Shown: one piece after another, positions 27,186 through 39,217 of the stretch
Layout: every line of letters starts with the position of its first letter
Position numbering within the stretch: position 1 is the first letter of the stretch
Assembly (NCBI GenBank): GCA_031256795.1
Contig: JAIRPW010000043.1
Coordinates: 43,533-107,532 of the forward strand
Origin: Zoogloeaceae bacterium
GTDB taxonomy: Bacteria; Pseudomonadota; Gammaproteobacteria; Burkholderiales; Rhodocyclaceae
Direction: 5' to 3'
Length of the DNA: 64,000 nt
Notes under the pieces: generated by a model
The model's input: the letters and a program-made list of their open reading frames with translations, nothing else
Told to the model about the DNA's origin: nothing
Database searches by the model: none
Program-made: the position numbers and the translations under genes

Positions 27186-27845
27186 TTACGACGCTTTACT
27201 GAGTATCACGAGATGGCGTTCGGCGCGCATTCCAGGGATGGAGAGCGGAATGACCTCGTCCACTTGAATGCGCGGGGAAAGCGCTCGCTGTTCGTCTGCC
27301 GAATCCTTTCCTTTCATGGCAAGCCAGCGTCCGCCCGGTGCGAGGAGCGCAAAGGAACACGAGACAAAATCCGAAAGATTGGCAAAGGCGCGCGAAACGA
27401 TAAGATCAAATTGCCCAGAAAACTGTTCCGCCCGCCCGTGTTCGGCATGAACATTGGAAAGCCCCAGCTCAATAATGGCTTGCCGCTGAAACGCGGTTTT
27501 TTTGCCGACGCTGTCCAGGAGCGTTACGGACAAAGAGGGAAGGGCCGCGCCCAATGGAATTCCCGGCAACCCGCCGCCGCTGCCCGCATCCAAAAGAGAG
27601 AGCGACGTCCGGTTCTCAAAAAAAGCTGAAACGCGCGGCAAAATGGATAGGGAATCCAGCACGTGCAAAACCAGCGCGTCTTCCGGACTCTTAATAGAGG
27701 TAAGGTTGTAGGCGCGATTCCATTTCATGAGGAGATCGCGGTATTGAAGTAATTTTTCCGCCGTGTTATCAGACAATTCAACGCGCATTGCCGCCGCGTT
27801 TTTTTTAAACAGGGCGCGTTCTTCCGCCCGCGGGCGTTCGGTCAT
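27186..27845 (-). CDS. rsmG: 16S rRNA (guanine(527)-N7)-methyltransferase RsmG
   Basis: Methylates N7 of G527 in 16S rRNA. The 219-residue protein has [30 protein letters not shown] and the SAM-binding [16 protein letters not shown], all diagnostic of GidB/RsmG. Its ATG overlaps the mnmG stop (ATGA), the classic gidA-gidB coupling. The usual parA-parB genes do not follow; a TrmB-like gene does. Confidence 0.95.
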   Translation of the reverse strand: MTERPRAEERALFKKNAAAMRVELSDNTAEKLLQYRDLLMKWNRAYNLTSIKSPEDALVLHVLDSLSILPRVSAFFENRTSLSLLDAGSGGGLPGIPLGAALPSLSVTLLDSVGKKTAFQRQAIIELGLSNVHAEHGRAEQFSGQFDLIVSRAFANLSDFVSCSFALLAPGGRWLAMKGKDSADEQRALSPRIQVDEVIPLSIPGMRAERHLVILSKAS

Positions 27846-29758
27846 GCGACTTCCTTCCGCGCGCTTGCGCCTTGCCGTTCCAGGCGCTTTAACCAGATCA
27901 GCAAGACCGAAATTGCGGCCGGGGTCATCCCCTGAATGCGGCTGGCCTGCCCAAGTGTCTGCGGCTTTGTTTCCCGCAGCTTTTGCTCAATTTCGCGGGA
28001 AATTCCCGGTATCGCCGAAAAATCCATTCCGTCAGGAATGGCTGTGGTTTCATAATCCAGCGCGCGTGCCGATTCTTCTTTTTGCCGCTCAATATAGCCT
28101 TGATACTTGGCCTGAATTTCCACTTGTTCAATGATTTCCGCCGTCAGCGCATCAGGCGGATTTTTTGCGGCAAGGGGCGCTAACGCAGCGTGACGAGTTT
28201 CCGGGCGGCGCAGTAAATCAAAAAGGCTGTATTCGCGCGCAATCTCTTTGCCGATTGCCTGCTTGAGCGTATCGGGCGGAAAAAACGCGGGCTGGACCCA
28301 GGTGGATTTCAGTCGCTGAATTTCTTTTTCGATAGCGTCACGCTTTCTGGAAAAGCTGCTCCAGCGCGCGTCATCTACCAGACCAAAAGCGCGTCCTGTT
28401 TCTGTCAGGCGCAAGTCGGCGTTGTCTTCCCGAAGCTGTAAACGATTTTCGGCGCGGCTGGTGAACATTCGGTAAGGCTCGGAAACGCCGCGCGTGACCA
28501 AATCGTCCACCAGCACCCCCAGATAGCTTTCATCCCGGCGCGGCTGCCAGGGAGCTTCCTTTCTGGCGTGCCGCGCGGCATTCAGTCCCGCGAGCAGTCC
28601 TTGCGCCGCGGCTTCTTCATACCCCGTCGTTCCGTTGATTTGCCCCGCGAAAAAAAGGCCGGGAATCGCTTTGACTTCCAGAGAAGCCGCAAGACAGCGC
28701 GGATCATAAAAATCGTATTCAATGGCATAGCCAGGGCGCAAAATATGACACCGCTCCAAACCGCGGATGGAGCGCACAAGCGCGAGCTGCGTATCAAACG
28801 GCAGGCTTGTAGAAATTCCATTGGGATAAATTTCGTGCGTCGTTAAACCTTCTGGCTCCAGAAAAACATGATGCTGTTCGCGTTCCGCAAAACGGTGGAT
28901 TTTGTCCTCGATGGACGGACAATAACGCGGCCCCGCGCCTTTGATGACTCCGGTATACATTGGAGAGCGATCCAGACTGGAACGAATGATTTCATGGGTG
29001 CGCGGGTTGGTTTCGGTAATCCAGCAGGGACGCTCTTCTGGATGCGTTGCCGCGTTGCCCAAAAAGGAAAAAACAGGCGGGGGAACGTCAGAATACTGTG
29101 CGGTCATTGTGGAAAAATCAATGCTTTTCCCATCCAGGCGCGGCGGCGTTCCTGTTTTCAGACGGCCTTGCGGCAAGCCAATTTCTTTCAGGCGCGAAGC
29201 CAGCGTGCGACTGGCGGTCTCGCCCATGCGCCCGCCGTCGTATTGCGCAAGGCCGATGTGAATCAGTCCGTTTAAAAACGTTCCTGTCGTCAGCACAACG
29301 CTGTCCGCCATGAAGCGAATTCCCGCCGCTGTCCGCACGCCGACCGCTCGTCCATTTTCAAGCAAAATATCTTCGCAGGAGAGGGCGAACAGCGCGAGAT
29401 TTGCCTGACGTTCCAGGCGGCGGCGAATGGCTTGCCGATAGAGCGCGCGGTCAATTTGAGCGCGCGTCGCGCGGACGGCGGGCCCCTTGGAGCGATTCAG
29501 CAAACGAAATTGAATGCCGGCTTCGTCGGCGGCTTCCGCCATAGCGCCGCCCAGCGCGTCCACTTCCTTAACCAGATGCCCTTTGCCGATGCCGCCGATG
29601 GAAGGATTGCAGCTCATGCTGCCCAGAGTTTCCAGGCTATGCGTCAATAGGAGCGTAGACGCGCCGGTACGCGCGGAGGCAAGCGCGGCTTCTGTGCCGG
29701 CGTGACCGCCGCCTACGACGATGACCTCGAAATGATCGGGAAATACCACGATAAACAA
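27842..29758 (-). CDS. mnmG: tRNA uridine-5-carboxymethylaminomethyl modification enzyme MnmG
   Basis: FAD enzyme which, with MnmE, modifies U34 of certain tRNAs. Up to 638 residues: FAD-binding [20 protein letters not shown], then [20 protein letters not shown], the Cys-containing [15 protein letters not shown] and [13 protein letters not shown]. No ATG is available at the right place: the candidates are TTG 29758 and GTG 29749, and neither has a visible ribosome-binding site, so the start is uncertain by a few codons. It heads the mnmG-rsmG-trmB operon and is divergent from glmS. Confidence 0.94.
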   Translation of the reverse strand: MFIVVFPDHFEVIVVGGGHAGTEAALASARTGASTLLLTHSLETLGSMSCNPSIGGIGKGHLVKEVDALGGAMAEAADEAGIQFRLLNRSKGPAVRATRAQIDRALYRQAIRRRLERQANLALFALSCEDILLENGRAVGVRTAAGIRFMADSVVLTTGTFLNGLIHIGLAQYDGGRMGETASRTLASRLKEIGLPQGRLKTGTPPRLDGKSIDFSTMTAQYSDVPPPVFSFLGNAATHPEERPCWITETNPRTHEIIRSSLDRSPMYTGVIKGAGPRYCPSIEDKIHRFAEREQHHVFLEPEGLTTHEIYPNGISTSLPFDTQLALVRSIRGLERCHILRPGYAIEYDFYDPRCLAASLEVKAIPGLFFAGQINGTTGYEEAAAQGLLAGLNAARHARKEAPWQPRRDESYLGVLVDDLVTRGVSEPYRMFTSRAENRLQLREDNADLRLTETGRAFGLVDDARWSSFSRKRDAIEKEIQRLKSTWVQPAFFPPDTLKQAIGKEIAREYSLFDLLRRPETRHAALAPLAAKNPPDALTAEIIEQVEIQAKYQGYIERQKEESARALDYETTAIPDGMDFSAIPGISREIEQKLRETKPQTLGQASRIQGMTPAAISVLLIWLKRLERQGASARKEVA

Positions 29759-29920
29759 GCGCCAGTAAACAAAAGAAGAATTTTACGCCGAGAAGCGTTT
29801 TCACGCCCTTTTGCTCCGCGAACAATCTGTATCGGCAGTAGCGGCGTTTGCCCGCGAAAAGCGGCGGTCTGGTTAATGGGCTAAAATGACGCGGTTTCAT
29901 TCCTCAGGGAGATAAGCGCG

Positions 29921-31765
29921 ATGTGTGGAATTGTCGCCGCTGCGGCGAGCGGAGACGTGACGCCGATTTTGCTGGAAGGCCTGAAAAAACTGGAATACCG
30001 AGGGTACGACTCAGCAGGTATCGCGCTCATTGAATCCGGAAAACTTACGCGCTATCGCGCTCTGGGGCGCGTGGCCGCGCTCACAGAAAAGGCCAGGGGA
30101 CACTACGCTCATTGCGGGATTGCGCATACCCGCTGGGCAACGCACGGCGCGCCGGCAGAACACAACGCGCATCCGCACATCTCCGGGGGGCTTGCGGTAG
30201 TGCATAACGGCATTATTGAAAATCACGCGGAATTAAAGGCGGAACTTCAGGCGGCGGGTTTTGCTTTTTCCTCCGAAACCGATACGGAATGCATCGCCCA
30301 TCTTATTCAGCACGCGCGCAAGACTACGCAGGATATTGCGGAAGCCGCGCGGCTGGCTTTCCGGCGTTTGCGCGGCGCTTATGCCGTCGCGGTCGTTGCC
30401 GAAGACAGTCCGGATCGGATTGTGGTCGCAAGAGAAGGCTCGCCTCTCCTTCTGGGCGTGGGCGAGGATGGCTTTTACGCGGGATCGGATACCTCCGCGC
30501 TGTTGCAGGTCACGCGGCGAATCATTCACCTGGAAAACGGCGATATGGCTGATTTTTCCGCGCGCAAACTTACGATTTCCCGCATTGACGGGGAAAACGG
30601 CGAACCTGTGGATCGCCCCATCTCCGTGTCCTCCTTAACGGCGGACGCGGTTGAGCTGGGCGCATACCGCCACTATATGCAGAAGGAAATTTTTGAACAG
30701 CCGGAAGCGCTGGCCAACACCCTGGAAATGGTGGGGGGCGAATCTACCTTGCAGCCCGGTCTTTTCGGCGATCAGGCCGAACGGCTTCTTCCCGGCGTGG
30801 AATCCGTGCTGATTCTGGCTTGCGGCACCAGTTGTCACGCGGGTATGACCGCGAAATATTGGCTGGAGCAGCTATCTGGCGTGCCCACGCAGGTAGAGAT
30901 AGCAAGCGAATACCGTTACCGCGAATCTGTGCCTTCTTCAAAACAGCTAATCGTAGCTATTTCGCAGTCCGGAGAAACGGCGGACACTTTGGCGGCGCTG
31001 TGCCACGCGCGCGACCTGGGGCAGCCCATGACGCTCGCTCTTTGCAATGTTCCTGAATCCGCTCTCGCGCGCGAAGCCGTGCTGCGTTTCATTACGCGCG
31101 CCGGACCGGAAATCGGTGTGGCGTCCACCAAAGCGTTTACAGCGCAATTGGCCGCGCTGTTCCTGCTGGCGCTTCTGCTGGCCAAAATGCGCGGACGGCT
31201 GTCGCCGCAGGCAGAGCTGAATTATCTGGACGCGCTTCGTCATTTGCCGGTGGCGGTGCAAAAAGTGCTGGGTATGGAGGCGGACGTCGCGCGCTGGGCG
31301 CGCGCTTTTGCCAAAAAGGATCACGCGCTTTTTTTGGGGCGCGGACAGCACTATCCCATCGCGCTTGAAGGCGCGCTGAAACTGAAGGAAATTTCCTATA
31401 TTCACGCCGAGGCCTACCCGGCGGGAGAATTGAAGCATGGGCCTTTGGCTCTGGTAGATCGCAACATGCCGATCATTGCCGTCGCGCCGAATGATCGTCT
31501 GCTGGAGAAGGTTAAGGCGAATCTGGAAGAAGTGCGCGCCCGAGGCGGAGAATTGTACGTTTTTGCCGATCAGGACAGCCATATTGAAATAGGAAAAGAG
31601 GATAGAGCGGAGCAGCATATCCTGCGTCTTCCAGAACATTACGGTCTGCTTTCGCCCGTTTTGCATGTAATTCCGCTACAGCTTTTGGCGTACCACGCGG
31701 CGCTGGAAAAAGGAACGGATGTGGATAAACCCAGGAATCTCGCCAAATCGGTCACGGTAGAATGA
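29921..31765 (+). CDS. glmS: Glutamine--fructose-6-phosphate aminotransferase (isomerizing)
   Basis: Makes glucosamine-6-phosphate, the first step to UDP-GlcNAc, peptidoglycan and LPS. The 614-residue protein starts with the nucleophile Cys2 (MCGIVAAA), has GLKKLEYRGYDSAGIAL and GIAHTRWATHG in the glutaminase domain, and two SIS domains (LILACGTSCHAGMTAKYW; EGALKLKEISYIHAEAYPAG). It ends AKSVTVE, the conserved C-terminus. AGGGAG precedes ATG 29921, and a -10-like TAAAAT is at 29882-29887. glmU, the frequent neighbour, is absent. Confidence 0.97.
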   Translation: MCGIVAAAASGDVTPILLEGLKKLEYRGYDSAGIALIESGKLTRYRALGRVAALTEKARGHYAHCGIAHTRWATHGAPAEHNAHPHISGGLAVVHNGIIENHAELKAELQAAGFAFSSETDTECIAHLIQHARKTTQDIAEAARLAFRRLRGAYAVAVVAEDSPDRIVVAREGSPLLLGVGEDGFYAGSDTSALLQVTRRIIHLENGDMADFSARKLTISRIDGENGEPVDRPISVSSLTADAVELGAYRHYMQKEIFEQPEALANTLEMVGGESTLQPGLFGDQAERLLPGVESVLILACGTSCHAGMTAKYWLEQLSGVPTQVEIASEYRYRESVPSSKQLIVAISQSGETADTLAALCHARDLGQPMTLALCNVPESALAREAVLRFITRAGPEIGVASTKAFTAQLAALFLLALLLAKMRGRLSPQAELNYLDALRHLPVAVQKVLGMEADVARWARAFAKKDHALFLGRGQHYPIALEGALKLKEISYIHAEAYPAGELKHGPLALVDRNMPIIAVAPNDRLLEKVKANLEEVRARGGELYVFADQDSHIEIGKEDRAEQHILRLPEHYGLLSPVLHVIPLQLLAYHAALEKGTDVDKPRNLAKSVTVE

Positions 31766-31796
31766 ATCGCGGCGCTTTTAAAAATAAGGAATCCTT

Positions 31797-32981
31797 ATGC
31801 GGGTCAAAAAACTGACGGAAATATCCCTTGCCGGAAAACGTGTGTTCATCCGCGCCGACCTTAATGTGCCGCAAGACGAAGCGGGCAATATTACGGAAGA
31901 TACGCGCGTCAGGGCTTCGCTGCCTTCCATCCGTTGCGCGCTGGATCAAGGCGCGGCGGTCATGGTGACTTCGCATCTGGGGCGTCCTGCGGAAGGGCGG
32001 GTGACGAAAGAAGATACGCTCGCGCCCGTGGCAAGGCGGCTTTCAGAACTACTGGGACAGCCAGTGCGTCTTGTCACGGATTGGGTGGATGGCGGGTTTT
32101 CTGTCGTGCCGGGAGAGGCGGTACTCCTGGAAAATTGCCGTTGTAACGCGGGCGAAAAGAAGGATGACGAGGCTTTGTCGCGCAAAATGGCCGCGCTCTG
32201 CGACATATACGTCAATGACGCCTTTGGCACGGCGCATCGCGCCGAAGCGACGACGCACGGCATCGCGCGGTTTGCGCCGGTTGCGGCAGCGGGCATGTTG
32301 ATGGCGGCGGAGATTGAGGCCTTGTCGCGCGCGCTGGAAAACCCGAACCGCCCGCTGACTGCCATTGTCGGCGGGGCAAAAGTTTCTTCCAAGCTGACGA
32401 TCTTGAAAACGCTGGCCGGAAAGGTTGACCGGCTGATTGTTGGAGGGGGAATTGCCAATACGTTTTTGCTGGCGTCGGGGAAAAACATCGGCGAATCGCT
32501 GGCGGAGCCTGATTTGATTGAGGAGGCGCGCGCGGTTATGGCTACGATGCGCGCGCGCGGCGCGGAAGTGCCGCTGCCTGTGGACGTCGTCGTCGCGGAC
32601 GAGCTTTCGGCGCTGGCGCGCGCCAACAAAATATCAACGAATGATATTGGCGCGCATGATCGCATTCTGGACATTGGTCCCAAAAGCGCGGCGCGGCTTT
32701 CAGAGATTATTGCCAATTCCGGGACGATTCTCTGGAACGGGCCGGTCGGCGTTTTTGAGTATCCGCAGTTTGCGGGCGGAACCAAAATGCTGGCGTCCGC
32801 CATCGCGCATTCGGAGGCTTTTTCCGTGGCGGGCGGCGGCGATACGCTGGCAGCCATCGCCAAATTTAATATTGCCGATGAGGTTGGTTACATCTCCACG
32901 GGCGGCGGCGCGTTTCTGGAATTCCTGGAAGGGCGTTCTTTGCCCGCGATTGCCGCGCTTGAGGCGCGTTATGCCAAATAA
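31797..32981 (+). CDS. pgk: Phosphoglycerate kinase
   Basis: Interconverts 1,3-bisphosphoglycerate plus ADP and 3-phosphoglycerate plus ATP in glycolysis and gluconeogenesis. The 394-residue protein shows [52 protein letters not shown] and [18 protein letters not shown] precedes ATG 31797. Its usual partners gap and pyk are not here; it sits 31 bases after glmS and 11 before tldD, so all may be transcribed together. Confidence 0.97.
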   Translation: MRVKKLTEISLAGKRVFIRADLNVPQDEAGNITEDTRVRASLPSIRCALDQGAAVMVTSHLGRPAEGRVTKEDTLAPVARRLSELLGQPVRLVTDWVDGGFSVVPGEAVLLENCRCNAGEKKDDEALSRKMAALCDIYVNDAFGTAHRAEATTHGIARFAPVAAAGMLMAAEIEALSRALENPNRPLTAIVGGAKVSSKLTILKTLAGKVDRLIVGGGIANTFLLASGKNIGESLAEPDLIEEARAVMATMRARGAEVPLPVDVVVADELSALARANKISTNDIGAHDRILDIGPKSAARLSEIIANSGTILWNGPVGVFEYPQFAGGTKMLASAIAHSEAFSVAGGGDTLAAIAKFNIADEVGYISTGGGAFLEFLEGRSLPAIAALEARYAK

Positions 32982-32992
32982 AGGCAAATGGC

Positions 32993-34516
32993 ATGAAAGC
33001 CAATAGTTTTTCTCCTTCGCCCGCAGAAACTCCGTCCGCGCCGCTGGCGCTGGCGGAATCGTTGCTGCTGACCTCGCGCGGCCTTGCCTTGTCGGATTTG
33101 GAAAAAACATTGTCCATGATGCGGACGCGCGGCGTGGACGAGGCAGATCTCTATTTTCAATATGCCCGCCATGAGGGATGGTATCTGGAAGAGGGGATCG
33201 TGAAGTCTGGAAGTTTTAACATTGATCAGGGGTTTGGCGCGCGCGCCCTGTCCGGAGAAAAAACCGCTTTCGCCTATTCGGATGATCTGGCGCGCGCTTC
33301 TTTAACGGCGGCGGCGGAAACGCTGCGATCCATTGGCGCGGCGGGACAGTCCGCGCAAACGCCTGTCAAAAAATCGCCGCCGCGTAAAAAAACGTCATTA
33401 CGGGCGGAGGCTTATCCGCTACCGCTCTATGCCGCCGCCGATCCTCTGCTTTCCCTGTCGGCGGAAGAAAAAACGCGCCTGCTTGCGCGTCTGGAATTCT
33501 ACGCGCGCGCGGAAGATGAGCGGGTTGTGGAAGTCATGGCAGGTTTGGCCGGCGTCTGGGAGGTCGTGCTGATCGCGGCGTCAGATGGGCGGCTTGCGGC
33601 GGATATTCGGCCTCTGGTGCGGGTATCCGTCACAGCGGTTGTGGAAGCGGGCGGGCGGCGCGAACAGGGATCGGCGGGCGGCGGCGGACGCTTTGACTAT
33701 GCTTTTTTCAATGAGGATCGGTTGCGCGCTTACGCGCGGCAGGCCGTGCGGCAGGCGCTTCTCAATCTGGAGGCGCGTCCCGCGCCAGCGGGAGCGATGA
33801 CGGTAGTATTGGGTCCTGGCTGGCCGGGAATTCTGCTGCATGAAGCGGTAGGGCATGGGCTGGAAGGAGATTTTAATCGCAAGGGAACTTCCGCGTTTTC
33901 CGGACGGATAGGCGAGCGCGTTGCCGCGTCCGGCGTGACGGTGTTGGACAGCGGCGTTCTTCCGGGGCGGCGCGGATCGCTGTCCATTGATGACGAAGGG
34001 ACGCCCACTCGTGAAACTGTATTGATTGAGGACGGCATTCTCAAAGGCTATATGCAGGACAGGCAGAACGCGCGGCTGACCGGTTCCGAGAGCACGGGAA
34101 ACGGGCGGCGGGAATCCTATGCCTGCGTGCCTTTGCCGCGCATGACCAATACTTATATGCGCGCGGGAACACTCGCTCCGGAAGAAATCATGGCTACCGT
34201 GAAAAAGGGGATATACGCGATCAATTTTGGCGGCGGACAAGTGGATATTACCAGTGGAAAATTTGTCTTTTCAATGCGCGAGGCCTATCTGATTGAAAAC
34301 GGCAAACCGACCGCGCCCATTAAAGGCGCAACCTTGATTGGCAACGGCCCGGAAGCGCTGACCCGCGTCGCTTTGATTGGGAATGATCTTGAATTTGATC
34401 CGGGCGTGGGGAATTGCGGCAAAGAAGGGCAGAGCGTGCCGGTCGGCGTCGGACTGCCGACGATTCGCCTGGACGGCATGACCGTGGGCGGCACGGAAGA
34501 AAACGGGGCGGAATGA
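32993..34516 (+). CDS. tldD: Metalloprotease TldD
   Basis: With TldE (PmbA) it forms a zinc protease that degrades unfolded peptides and processes microcin B17 and CcdA in E. coli. The 507-residue protein carries [20 protein letters not shown], the HExxxH zinc motif with His283. [17 protein letters not shown] and [15 protein letters not shown] are further family segments. The start follows AAAGGCAAATGGC. It overlaps tamB by four bases (ATGA). pmbA/tldE is not in the window. Confidence 0.95.
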   Translation: MKANSFSPSPAETPSAPLALAESLLLTSRGLALSDLEKTLSMMRTRGVDEADLYFQYARHEGWYLEEGIVKSGSFNIDQGFGARALSGEKTAFAYSDDLARASLTAAAETLRSIGAAGQSAQTPVKKSPPRKKTSLRAEAYPLPLYAAADPLLSLSAEEKTRLLARLEFYARAEDERVVEVMAGLAGVWEVVLIAASDGRLAADIRPLVRVSVTAVVEAGGRREQGSAGGGGRFDYAFFNEDRLRAYARQAVRQALLNLEARPAPAGAMTVVLGPGWPGILLHEAVGHGLEGDFNRKGTSAFSGRIGERVAASGVTVLDSGVLPGRRGSLSIDDEGTPTRETVLIEDGILKGYMQDRQNARLTGSESTGNGRRESYACVPLPRMTNTYMRAGTLAPEEIMATVKKGIYAINFGGGQVDITSGKFVFSMREAYLIENGKPTAPIKGATLIGNGPEALTRVALIGNDLEFDPGVGNCGKEGQSVPVGVGLPTIRLDGMTVGGTEENGAE

Positions 34517-37500
34517 AAAAGGGCCGAGCTGTTCGCTTGTCGCTGCTGGGGGCGATATTCTTTTTCGCTGCGCTTCTGCCCTGGCTTTTCCTGACTCACT
34601 CTGGTTTGCGCGCAATGCTGGGAGCGGTGACAAGCGTCAGCGGAGGACGTCTGGAAATTCAGGGGATAGAGGGACGGTTTCAGGATACTTTTACGCTCAC
34701 AGGGTTGCGCTGGTATACGGCGGAAGAGGCGGGCAAAACGGACGCCGCGGCGCGATCTCCCCTGATTCGCATTTCCCGTATCACGCTGGACTGGCAGCCC
34801 GCGCTGCTTTTGCGCGGGCGTCTGGCAATTCATTCTTTATCCATTGGGCGTTTGGAATTGCGGGCGTCTTCCGCGCCGGGAAAAAGCGCTTTTCCCTCTC
34901 GTTTGACCTTGCCGCTTTCATTGTCGCTGACAAGGCTTTCCATAGAGGAAATCGCATATGAGGGAAAAACGCTGGGGCAATCTGTCAACGCGGAATTCTA
35001 CAGCGACGGCACAACGCATCATCTGACCGCCGCATCCTTCATGGCGGAGCGCTTCGTCGTTTCCGCACAGGGTTTCTTGCGCGGCGACGGCGATTTTCCC
35101 ATCGCGTTTTTGGCAAGCGCAAAAAACGGCGGCAAAGAAAAAACGGGGATTCCCCTGCCAATTTCCGCGAAGGTTATCGGAAATGGCTCCTTGCGCCGCC
35201 TTTCTTTGGAGGGACGTCTTGAGGAGAGGAAAAAACATGAGGGCGATACGAAGAACGCGGAAAGCGGCAGCGGGCATTTCGCGCTGACGCTCGCGCCTTT
35301 TTCGCCGCTGCCATTGCAAGCGTTGACGCTGGATTTACAGGGTATTTCCCCGTCTCGCTGGTTTCTTTCGGCTCCAGAAGCCGCGCTGAATCTGCGTCTA
35401 GCGGCGCAAACCGATTTTACGGACGGAAAAGGGAAAGAAGTCGTACTTTCTGGAACGTTTGCGCTGGACAATGCCCGCGCCGCGTCCTGGCCAAAATACT
35501 TGCCCGCGCAAGCAGCGGAAGGCGCATTTTCATGGAGGGCGGCCGCCGATGATTCCGAGAGCGGCCAGTTTGAAGTTTCCGTGCCGAAAATCGCGTTTAC
35601 AAGCGGCGCGGCAGAAGCCCGACTCACATTTTCAAAAAACGAACTGCATCTCTTCAGCAAAGTAGCGAACGTAGACCCCGCGCGGATTTTGGGCGCGCCG
35701 CCGGGAAAAATCAGCGGCAGCATCCAATGGGATTACCGTTTCGCCGAACAAATTTCTGAATTCGCCCTGATTCTCGCGCCCAGTCAATTTGCGAATATGT
35801 CGCTTGCCGGAAAAGGCGAGGCAAGCTGCGCGCCGGGTCATGTGCGTCGTCTGGAGATCGCGCTGGAGAGCGGCGGCGGCTATTTTCGGGCCAAGGGCGC
35901 TCTGGGCAGAAAAGGGGAGAGTCTCGCGCTGGATGTTCGCGCGCCGAGTTTTGTTCTGCCTGGGCTGACGGCAGACTTTGCGGCCAGTTTTACGCTCGCC
36001 GCGCGCGCTGAAGAGAACGATGTTTTACGTCTTTCCGCCGTGCGGGGTGAAGCAAATATTCGCGCGCTCACGCTATCTTCTTCGTTTGCCGATTGGGCCG
36101 GAAAGGGAGGATCGCTGAAAAATCTGCGTTTAAACGCGGACGTTCATTTAACGGAGGCGCGAGCGGAAACGCCGATCAACGCCCGCCTTTCGCTGGAGGA
36201 ATTGCGCTTTCCAGACCAACCTGTTGCGCGCAACGCTCAATTTACTCTTTCTGGAACCTACGCGGCGCATCGTCTGGAAGGAGGAGTGCAGATCGAAAAC
36301 GCAACGAAATCATCCAGTCAGACCGTTGCTTTTCCTGCCGCTTCTCATCTTCGCTGGGCGGCGCGCGGCGGAATGAGCGCGCCTGACGCTCTGGAAACCC
36401 TGCGCTGGCAAGGCGTGACGGAAGAGCTTTCTTGGCGAAACGGAACGCGGGAAAATTTAGCGGCAAAAGACGAACCCTTGCTGGCGCTTACTCAGCCGAC
36501 AGCCGTGACCCTGGAAGCGCGCGGGCTGACGCTGGAAGCCGTGCGGCTAAAAGGCGCGTACCAGGGCGCTGGCTGGCAAGCGGAAGCGCGGCAATTCTTC
36601 GTCCCCTTTATTCCGGACGCAGACTGGAAAGGGGAATTTTTTCTGCGCAGCGAAAATTTGGCCTGGCTCCAGCCGCTTCTGGCGATGGAAGCGATCAATG
36701 TCCGTCTGGGCGGAAAGATGGAGTCTTCGTTGCGTTTATCCGGAGGGCGGGATGCGCCGCTTTTGGACGGCAATTTGCGCGGCGAGGCATTGGCGATTTT
36801 CCTGCCGGAGTCAGGCTTGACGCTTACCGACGGAAGTCTGCGCCTTTCCTGGGAAAAAGGCGTGCTGACACTGCATACGCTGGATTTCACTAACCCGCAT
36901 GTTGCGCCGCCTGAACGGGTGGCCGCGCTTTTTTCCGCAGAAGCCAGAGCGGAGCTCGCCGCGCTTGCGGCGTCGCCCGGTCGCTTACATGCGGAAGGGC
37001 GCATTCAGGCGGATCGAAATGGGCAGGTGAATGTGCGCCTGGAACAATTCGGCGTCTGGCAAAACGATAAGCAGTGGCTGGTTCTCTCTGGTGACGGCCA
37101 TTTAATTTTGCGCAACGCCTCCGCAAAAGAAGGCGGCGGCGCTCCGAGTGAAATCAAAGCGCAATTGGAAGCGGACCTCAAAGTGGATGGCGCGTATTGC
37201 GCGTTGACCGAGACGGGGAGTCCCCAGCTTGCCGATGATGTTATCGTCATCCGGGACGGCAATACGCAAGGAGAAGCCGCGTCTGGAATCACAGCGGCGC
37301 TACGTTTGGATTTGGGGCGGCGCTTTTATTTTTCGGGCGCGGGTCTGGTAACGCGCCTTGCCGGACAAATGACCGTGGAAGCGCGCGGGAAAGGACGTCC
37401 CCCGCGCGCAGCAGGCAGTATCTATACGCGGGACGGGCGCTTTAGCGCCTATGGCCAGCGTCTGGAAATCGAGCGCGGCATTTTGGCTTTTGATGGTTTG

Positions 37501-38100
37501 CTGACCAATCCGGCGTTAAATGTGCTGGCCTGGCGCAGAGAGCAGAGCGTGGAGGCGGGAGTGGAACTGTCGGGGACGGCGCGGCGGCCTGTATTACGTC
37601 TCGTGTCCAATCCGGAGGTTCCAGATGTGGAAAAACTTTCCTGGCTTATTTTGGGGGAAGCGCCCAACGAGCAGGGCGGCGGCGAGGTTTCCGCACTGCT
37701 GGCCGCCGCGCAAGCGCTTTTGGAAGGGCAAAGCCATGCGGCCAGCCAATTGGCTGACCTGCAGCGCTCTTTAGGCGTCAGCGTGCGCGTGGGCAGCGCG
37801 AAAAAAACGAGCGAGACCAGTCAGGTCGCGGGAGGCGCGGCCTTTCATCAAGCAGAAAGAGACAGCGAGCAAGTAGTGCGCGTTGGGGCGCGGCTGGCTT
37901 CGGGGGTAACTTTGTCTTATGAGCAATCAGTGACAGGAACGAGCAATCTTTTGAAATTGACTTTTGCCCTGGGACGCCGTCTTTCCCTCATTGGGCAAAC
38001 TGGCTCTGAGAATGCGTTCGATATTTTTTATACGTTTCAGTTCGGCCATTCAGCGCCGCGCGGACAATCCGAGAATACCCGCAGTCGGCATAACAAATAA
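34513..38100 (+). CDS. tamB: TamB-like translocation and assembly module protein
   Basis: A 1195-residue AsmA/TamB-like protein: N-terminal signal anchor ([19 protein letters not shown], about 10-30), a very long beta-rich repetitive body spanning the periplasm, and a C-terminal DUF490/TamB domain ([68 protein letters not shown]). Such proteins form lipid-conducting bridges between the membranes and help outer-membrane protein assembly. ATG 34513 overlaps the tldD stop; the open frame extends to 34414 inside tldD. tamA, the usual preceding gene, is absent. Confidence 0.9.
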   Translation: MKKGRAVRLSLLGAIFFFAALLPWLFLTHSGLRAMLGAVTSVSGGRLEIQGIEGRFQDTFTLTGLRWYTAEEAGKTDAAARSPLIRISRITLDWQPALLLRGRLAIHSLSIGRLELRASSAPGKSAFPSRLTLPLSLSLTRLSIEEIAYEGKTLGQSVNAEFYSDGTTHHLTAASFMAERFVVSAQGFLRGDGDFPIAFLASAKNGGKEKTGIPLPISAKVIGNGSLRRLSLEGRLEERKKHEGDTKNAESGSGHFALTLAPFSPLPLQALTLDLQGISPSRWFLSAPEAALNLRLAAQTDFTDGKGKEVVLSGTFALDNARAASWPKYLPAQAAEGAFSWRAAADDSESGQFEVSVPKIAFTSGAAEARLTFSKNELHLFSKVANVDPARILGAPPGKISGSIQWDYRFAEQISEFALILAPSQFANMSLAGKGEASCAPGHVRRLEIALESGGGYFRAKGALGRKGESLALDVRAPSFVLPGLTADFAASFTLAARAEENDVLRLSAVRGEANIRALTLSSSFADWAGKGGSLKNLRLNADVHLTEARAETPINARLSLEELRFPDQPVARNAQFTLSGTYAAHRLEGGVQIENATKSSSQTVAFPAASHLRWAARGGMSAPDALETLRWQGVTEELSWRNGTRENLAAKDEPLLALTQPTAVTLEARGLTLEAVRLKGAYQGAGWQAEARQFFVPFIPDADWKGEFFLRSENLAWLQPLLAMEAINVRLGGKMESSLRLSGGRDAPLLDGNLRGEALAIFLPESGLTLTDGSLRLSWEKGVLTLHTLDFTNPHVAPPERVAALFSAEARAELAALAASPGRLHAEGRIQADRNGQVNVRLEQFGVWQNDKQWLVLSGDGHLILRNASAKEGGGAPSEIKAQLEADLKVDGAYCALTETGSPQLADDVIVIRDGNTQGEAASGITAALRLDLGRRFYFSGAGLVTRLAGQMTVEARGKGRPPRAAGSIYTRDGRFSAYGQRLEIERGILAFDGLLTNPALNVLAWRREQSVEAGVELSGTARRPVLRLVSNPEVPDVEKLSWLILGEAPNEQGGGEVSALLAAAQALLEGQSHAASQLADLQRSLGVSVRVGSAKKTSETSQVAGGAAFHQAERDSEQVVRVGARLASGVTLSYEQSVTGTSNLLKLTFALGRRLSLIGQTGSENAFDIFYTFQFGHSAPRGQSENTRSRHNK

Positions 38101-38166
38101 GCATTCCACTTGGTTTTATGAGATAATGTCCGCCTAAAAAAGTTGCAATACAGAATGGGGATGAAT

Positions 38167-39168
38167 ATGGGAAACATTCTTTTGGCGCATGAGTCCAAAA
38201 CCATTCGCGCGACATTGAAAGCGTATCTGAAATCGCAGCATAAAATCCAGGAAGTGGAAGACGGAGACGCCGCATGGCATATGCTGGTTTTACACAGCGA
38301 TCTGGATTTTGTCATTTCCGGGCCGGATTTGGGCTTGGTGAGCGGCATGGAGCTTTTGGAGCGGCTACGCCATAACCCCTTGGATCGGTTGAAAACGCTG
38401 CCTTTTTACTTTATCGGATCGGAAGTCCGCATCAGCGGGCTGATGGATGCGGCGCGCGCGGCGGGAGTGTCGGGCTTTATGTATAACAGCATGACCCGCG
38501 CGGAAATTCTTTCGGTATTGCACACTCAAGGAAGCGCCGCGGAAAAAAAACAGTCGGCGGCGGAAGAAATTGACGCGCGCCTTGTTATGTCGGGCGCGCC
38601 GATATTGTCTCCAGAGCAAGAGCAAAGTTTTGACGTCAAAAAAAGCGTTCCGAAAAAAGCGACCGCGCCCGCTAAACCGGCGTCAGGAAAAAGTCCGATT
38701 CTTAAGCATAATGTTTCCCATTCTGGAATTATGTCCGCCAAGCTGTTTGAGGAAGCCTCCGCGCGTCTTTTCGCCATAAACTCCAAGGGCGCGGTGCTGT
38801 GTTTTACTGTAGAGCGTTACGCGGACATAGAAAAAAATTTGGGCGTAAAAGATGCGGCGGCGTTGGTAAACAAACTGGCGGAATTGACGCAAAGCCGCGT
38901 AGGCAGCAATGACCTTATTGGATTGTGCGCGCCCGGAGGTTTTGCGGTGGCCTCGCCCGGAAATTCCCTGGAGCAATGCGACGCTTTTGCGCAGCGTCTG
39001 AAAAAAAGCGTGGAAGCCGCCAAAATCGTGTTGCATGGCCAATCACTTAGTATCGCGCTTGCTTTCGCAACGGCCGCCAGGCCAGAAGATGGCAAACTTG
39101 ATGGGGCGGCGCTCCTGGATTTGGCGAAAAAACGCCTGAATACACGGCTTTCGGGCGGTACACGGTAA
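38167..39168 (+). CDS. Degenerate receiver-GGDEF protein
   Basis: A 333-residue protein with a response-regulator fold at 1-125 and a GGDEF-like fold at about 190-325, joined by a Lys/Ala/Pro-rich linker. Both sites are broken. In the receiver the Asp pair near the N-terminus is HES and the phospho-acceptor strand reads FVISGPDLGLVSGMELLE, with Gly where Asp is expected. In the second domain LIGLCAPGGFAVAS replaces RYGGDEF. Neither phosphorylation nor c-di-GMP synthesis is expected, so it is likely a binding or scaffold protein. Of three nearby ATG codons (38155, 38161, 38167) I choose 38167, five bases after GGGGATGA. It follows tamB by 66 bases with its own GATAAT (38122-38127). Confidence 0.72.
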   Translation: MGNILLAHESKTIRATLKAYLKSQHKIQEVEDGDAAWHMLVLHSDLDFVISGPDLGLVSGMELLERLRHNPLDRLKTLPFYFIGSEVRISGLMDAARAAGVSGFMYNSMTRAEILSVLHTQGSAAEKKQSAAEEIDARLVMSGAPILSPEQEQSFDVKKSVPKKATAPAKPASGKSPILKHNVSHSGIMSAKLFEEASARLFAINSKGAVLCFTVERYADIEKNLGVKDAAALVNKLAELTQSRVGSNDLIGLCAPGGFAVASPGNSLEQCDAFAQRLKKSVEAAKIVLHGQSLSIALAFATAARPEDGKLDGAALLDLAKKRLNTRLSGGTR

Positions 39169-39217
39169 ATCGAGGAGGGCGGGGCGTCAGAAACGGTATC
39201 CATAAATTCAGCGTGCT

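Noticed and set aside
38143..39168. Treating the receiver-GGDEF gene as an active diguanylate cyclase
   Set aside because: GGDEF is replaced by PGGFA and the receiver lacks the phospho-acceptor Asp, so activity is not expected.
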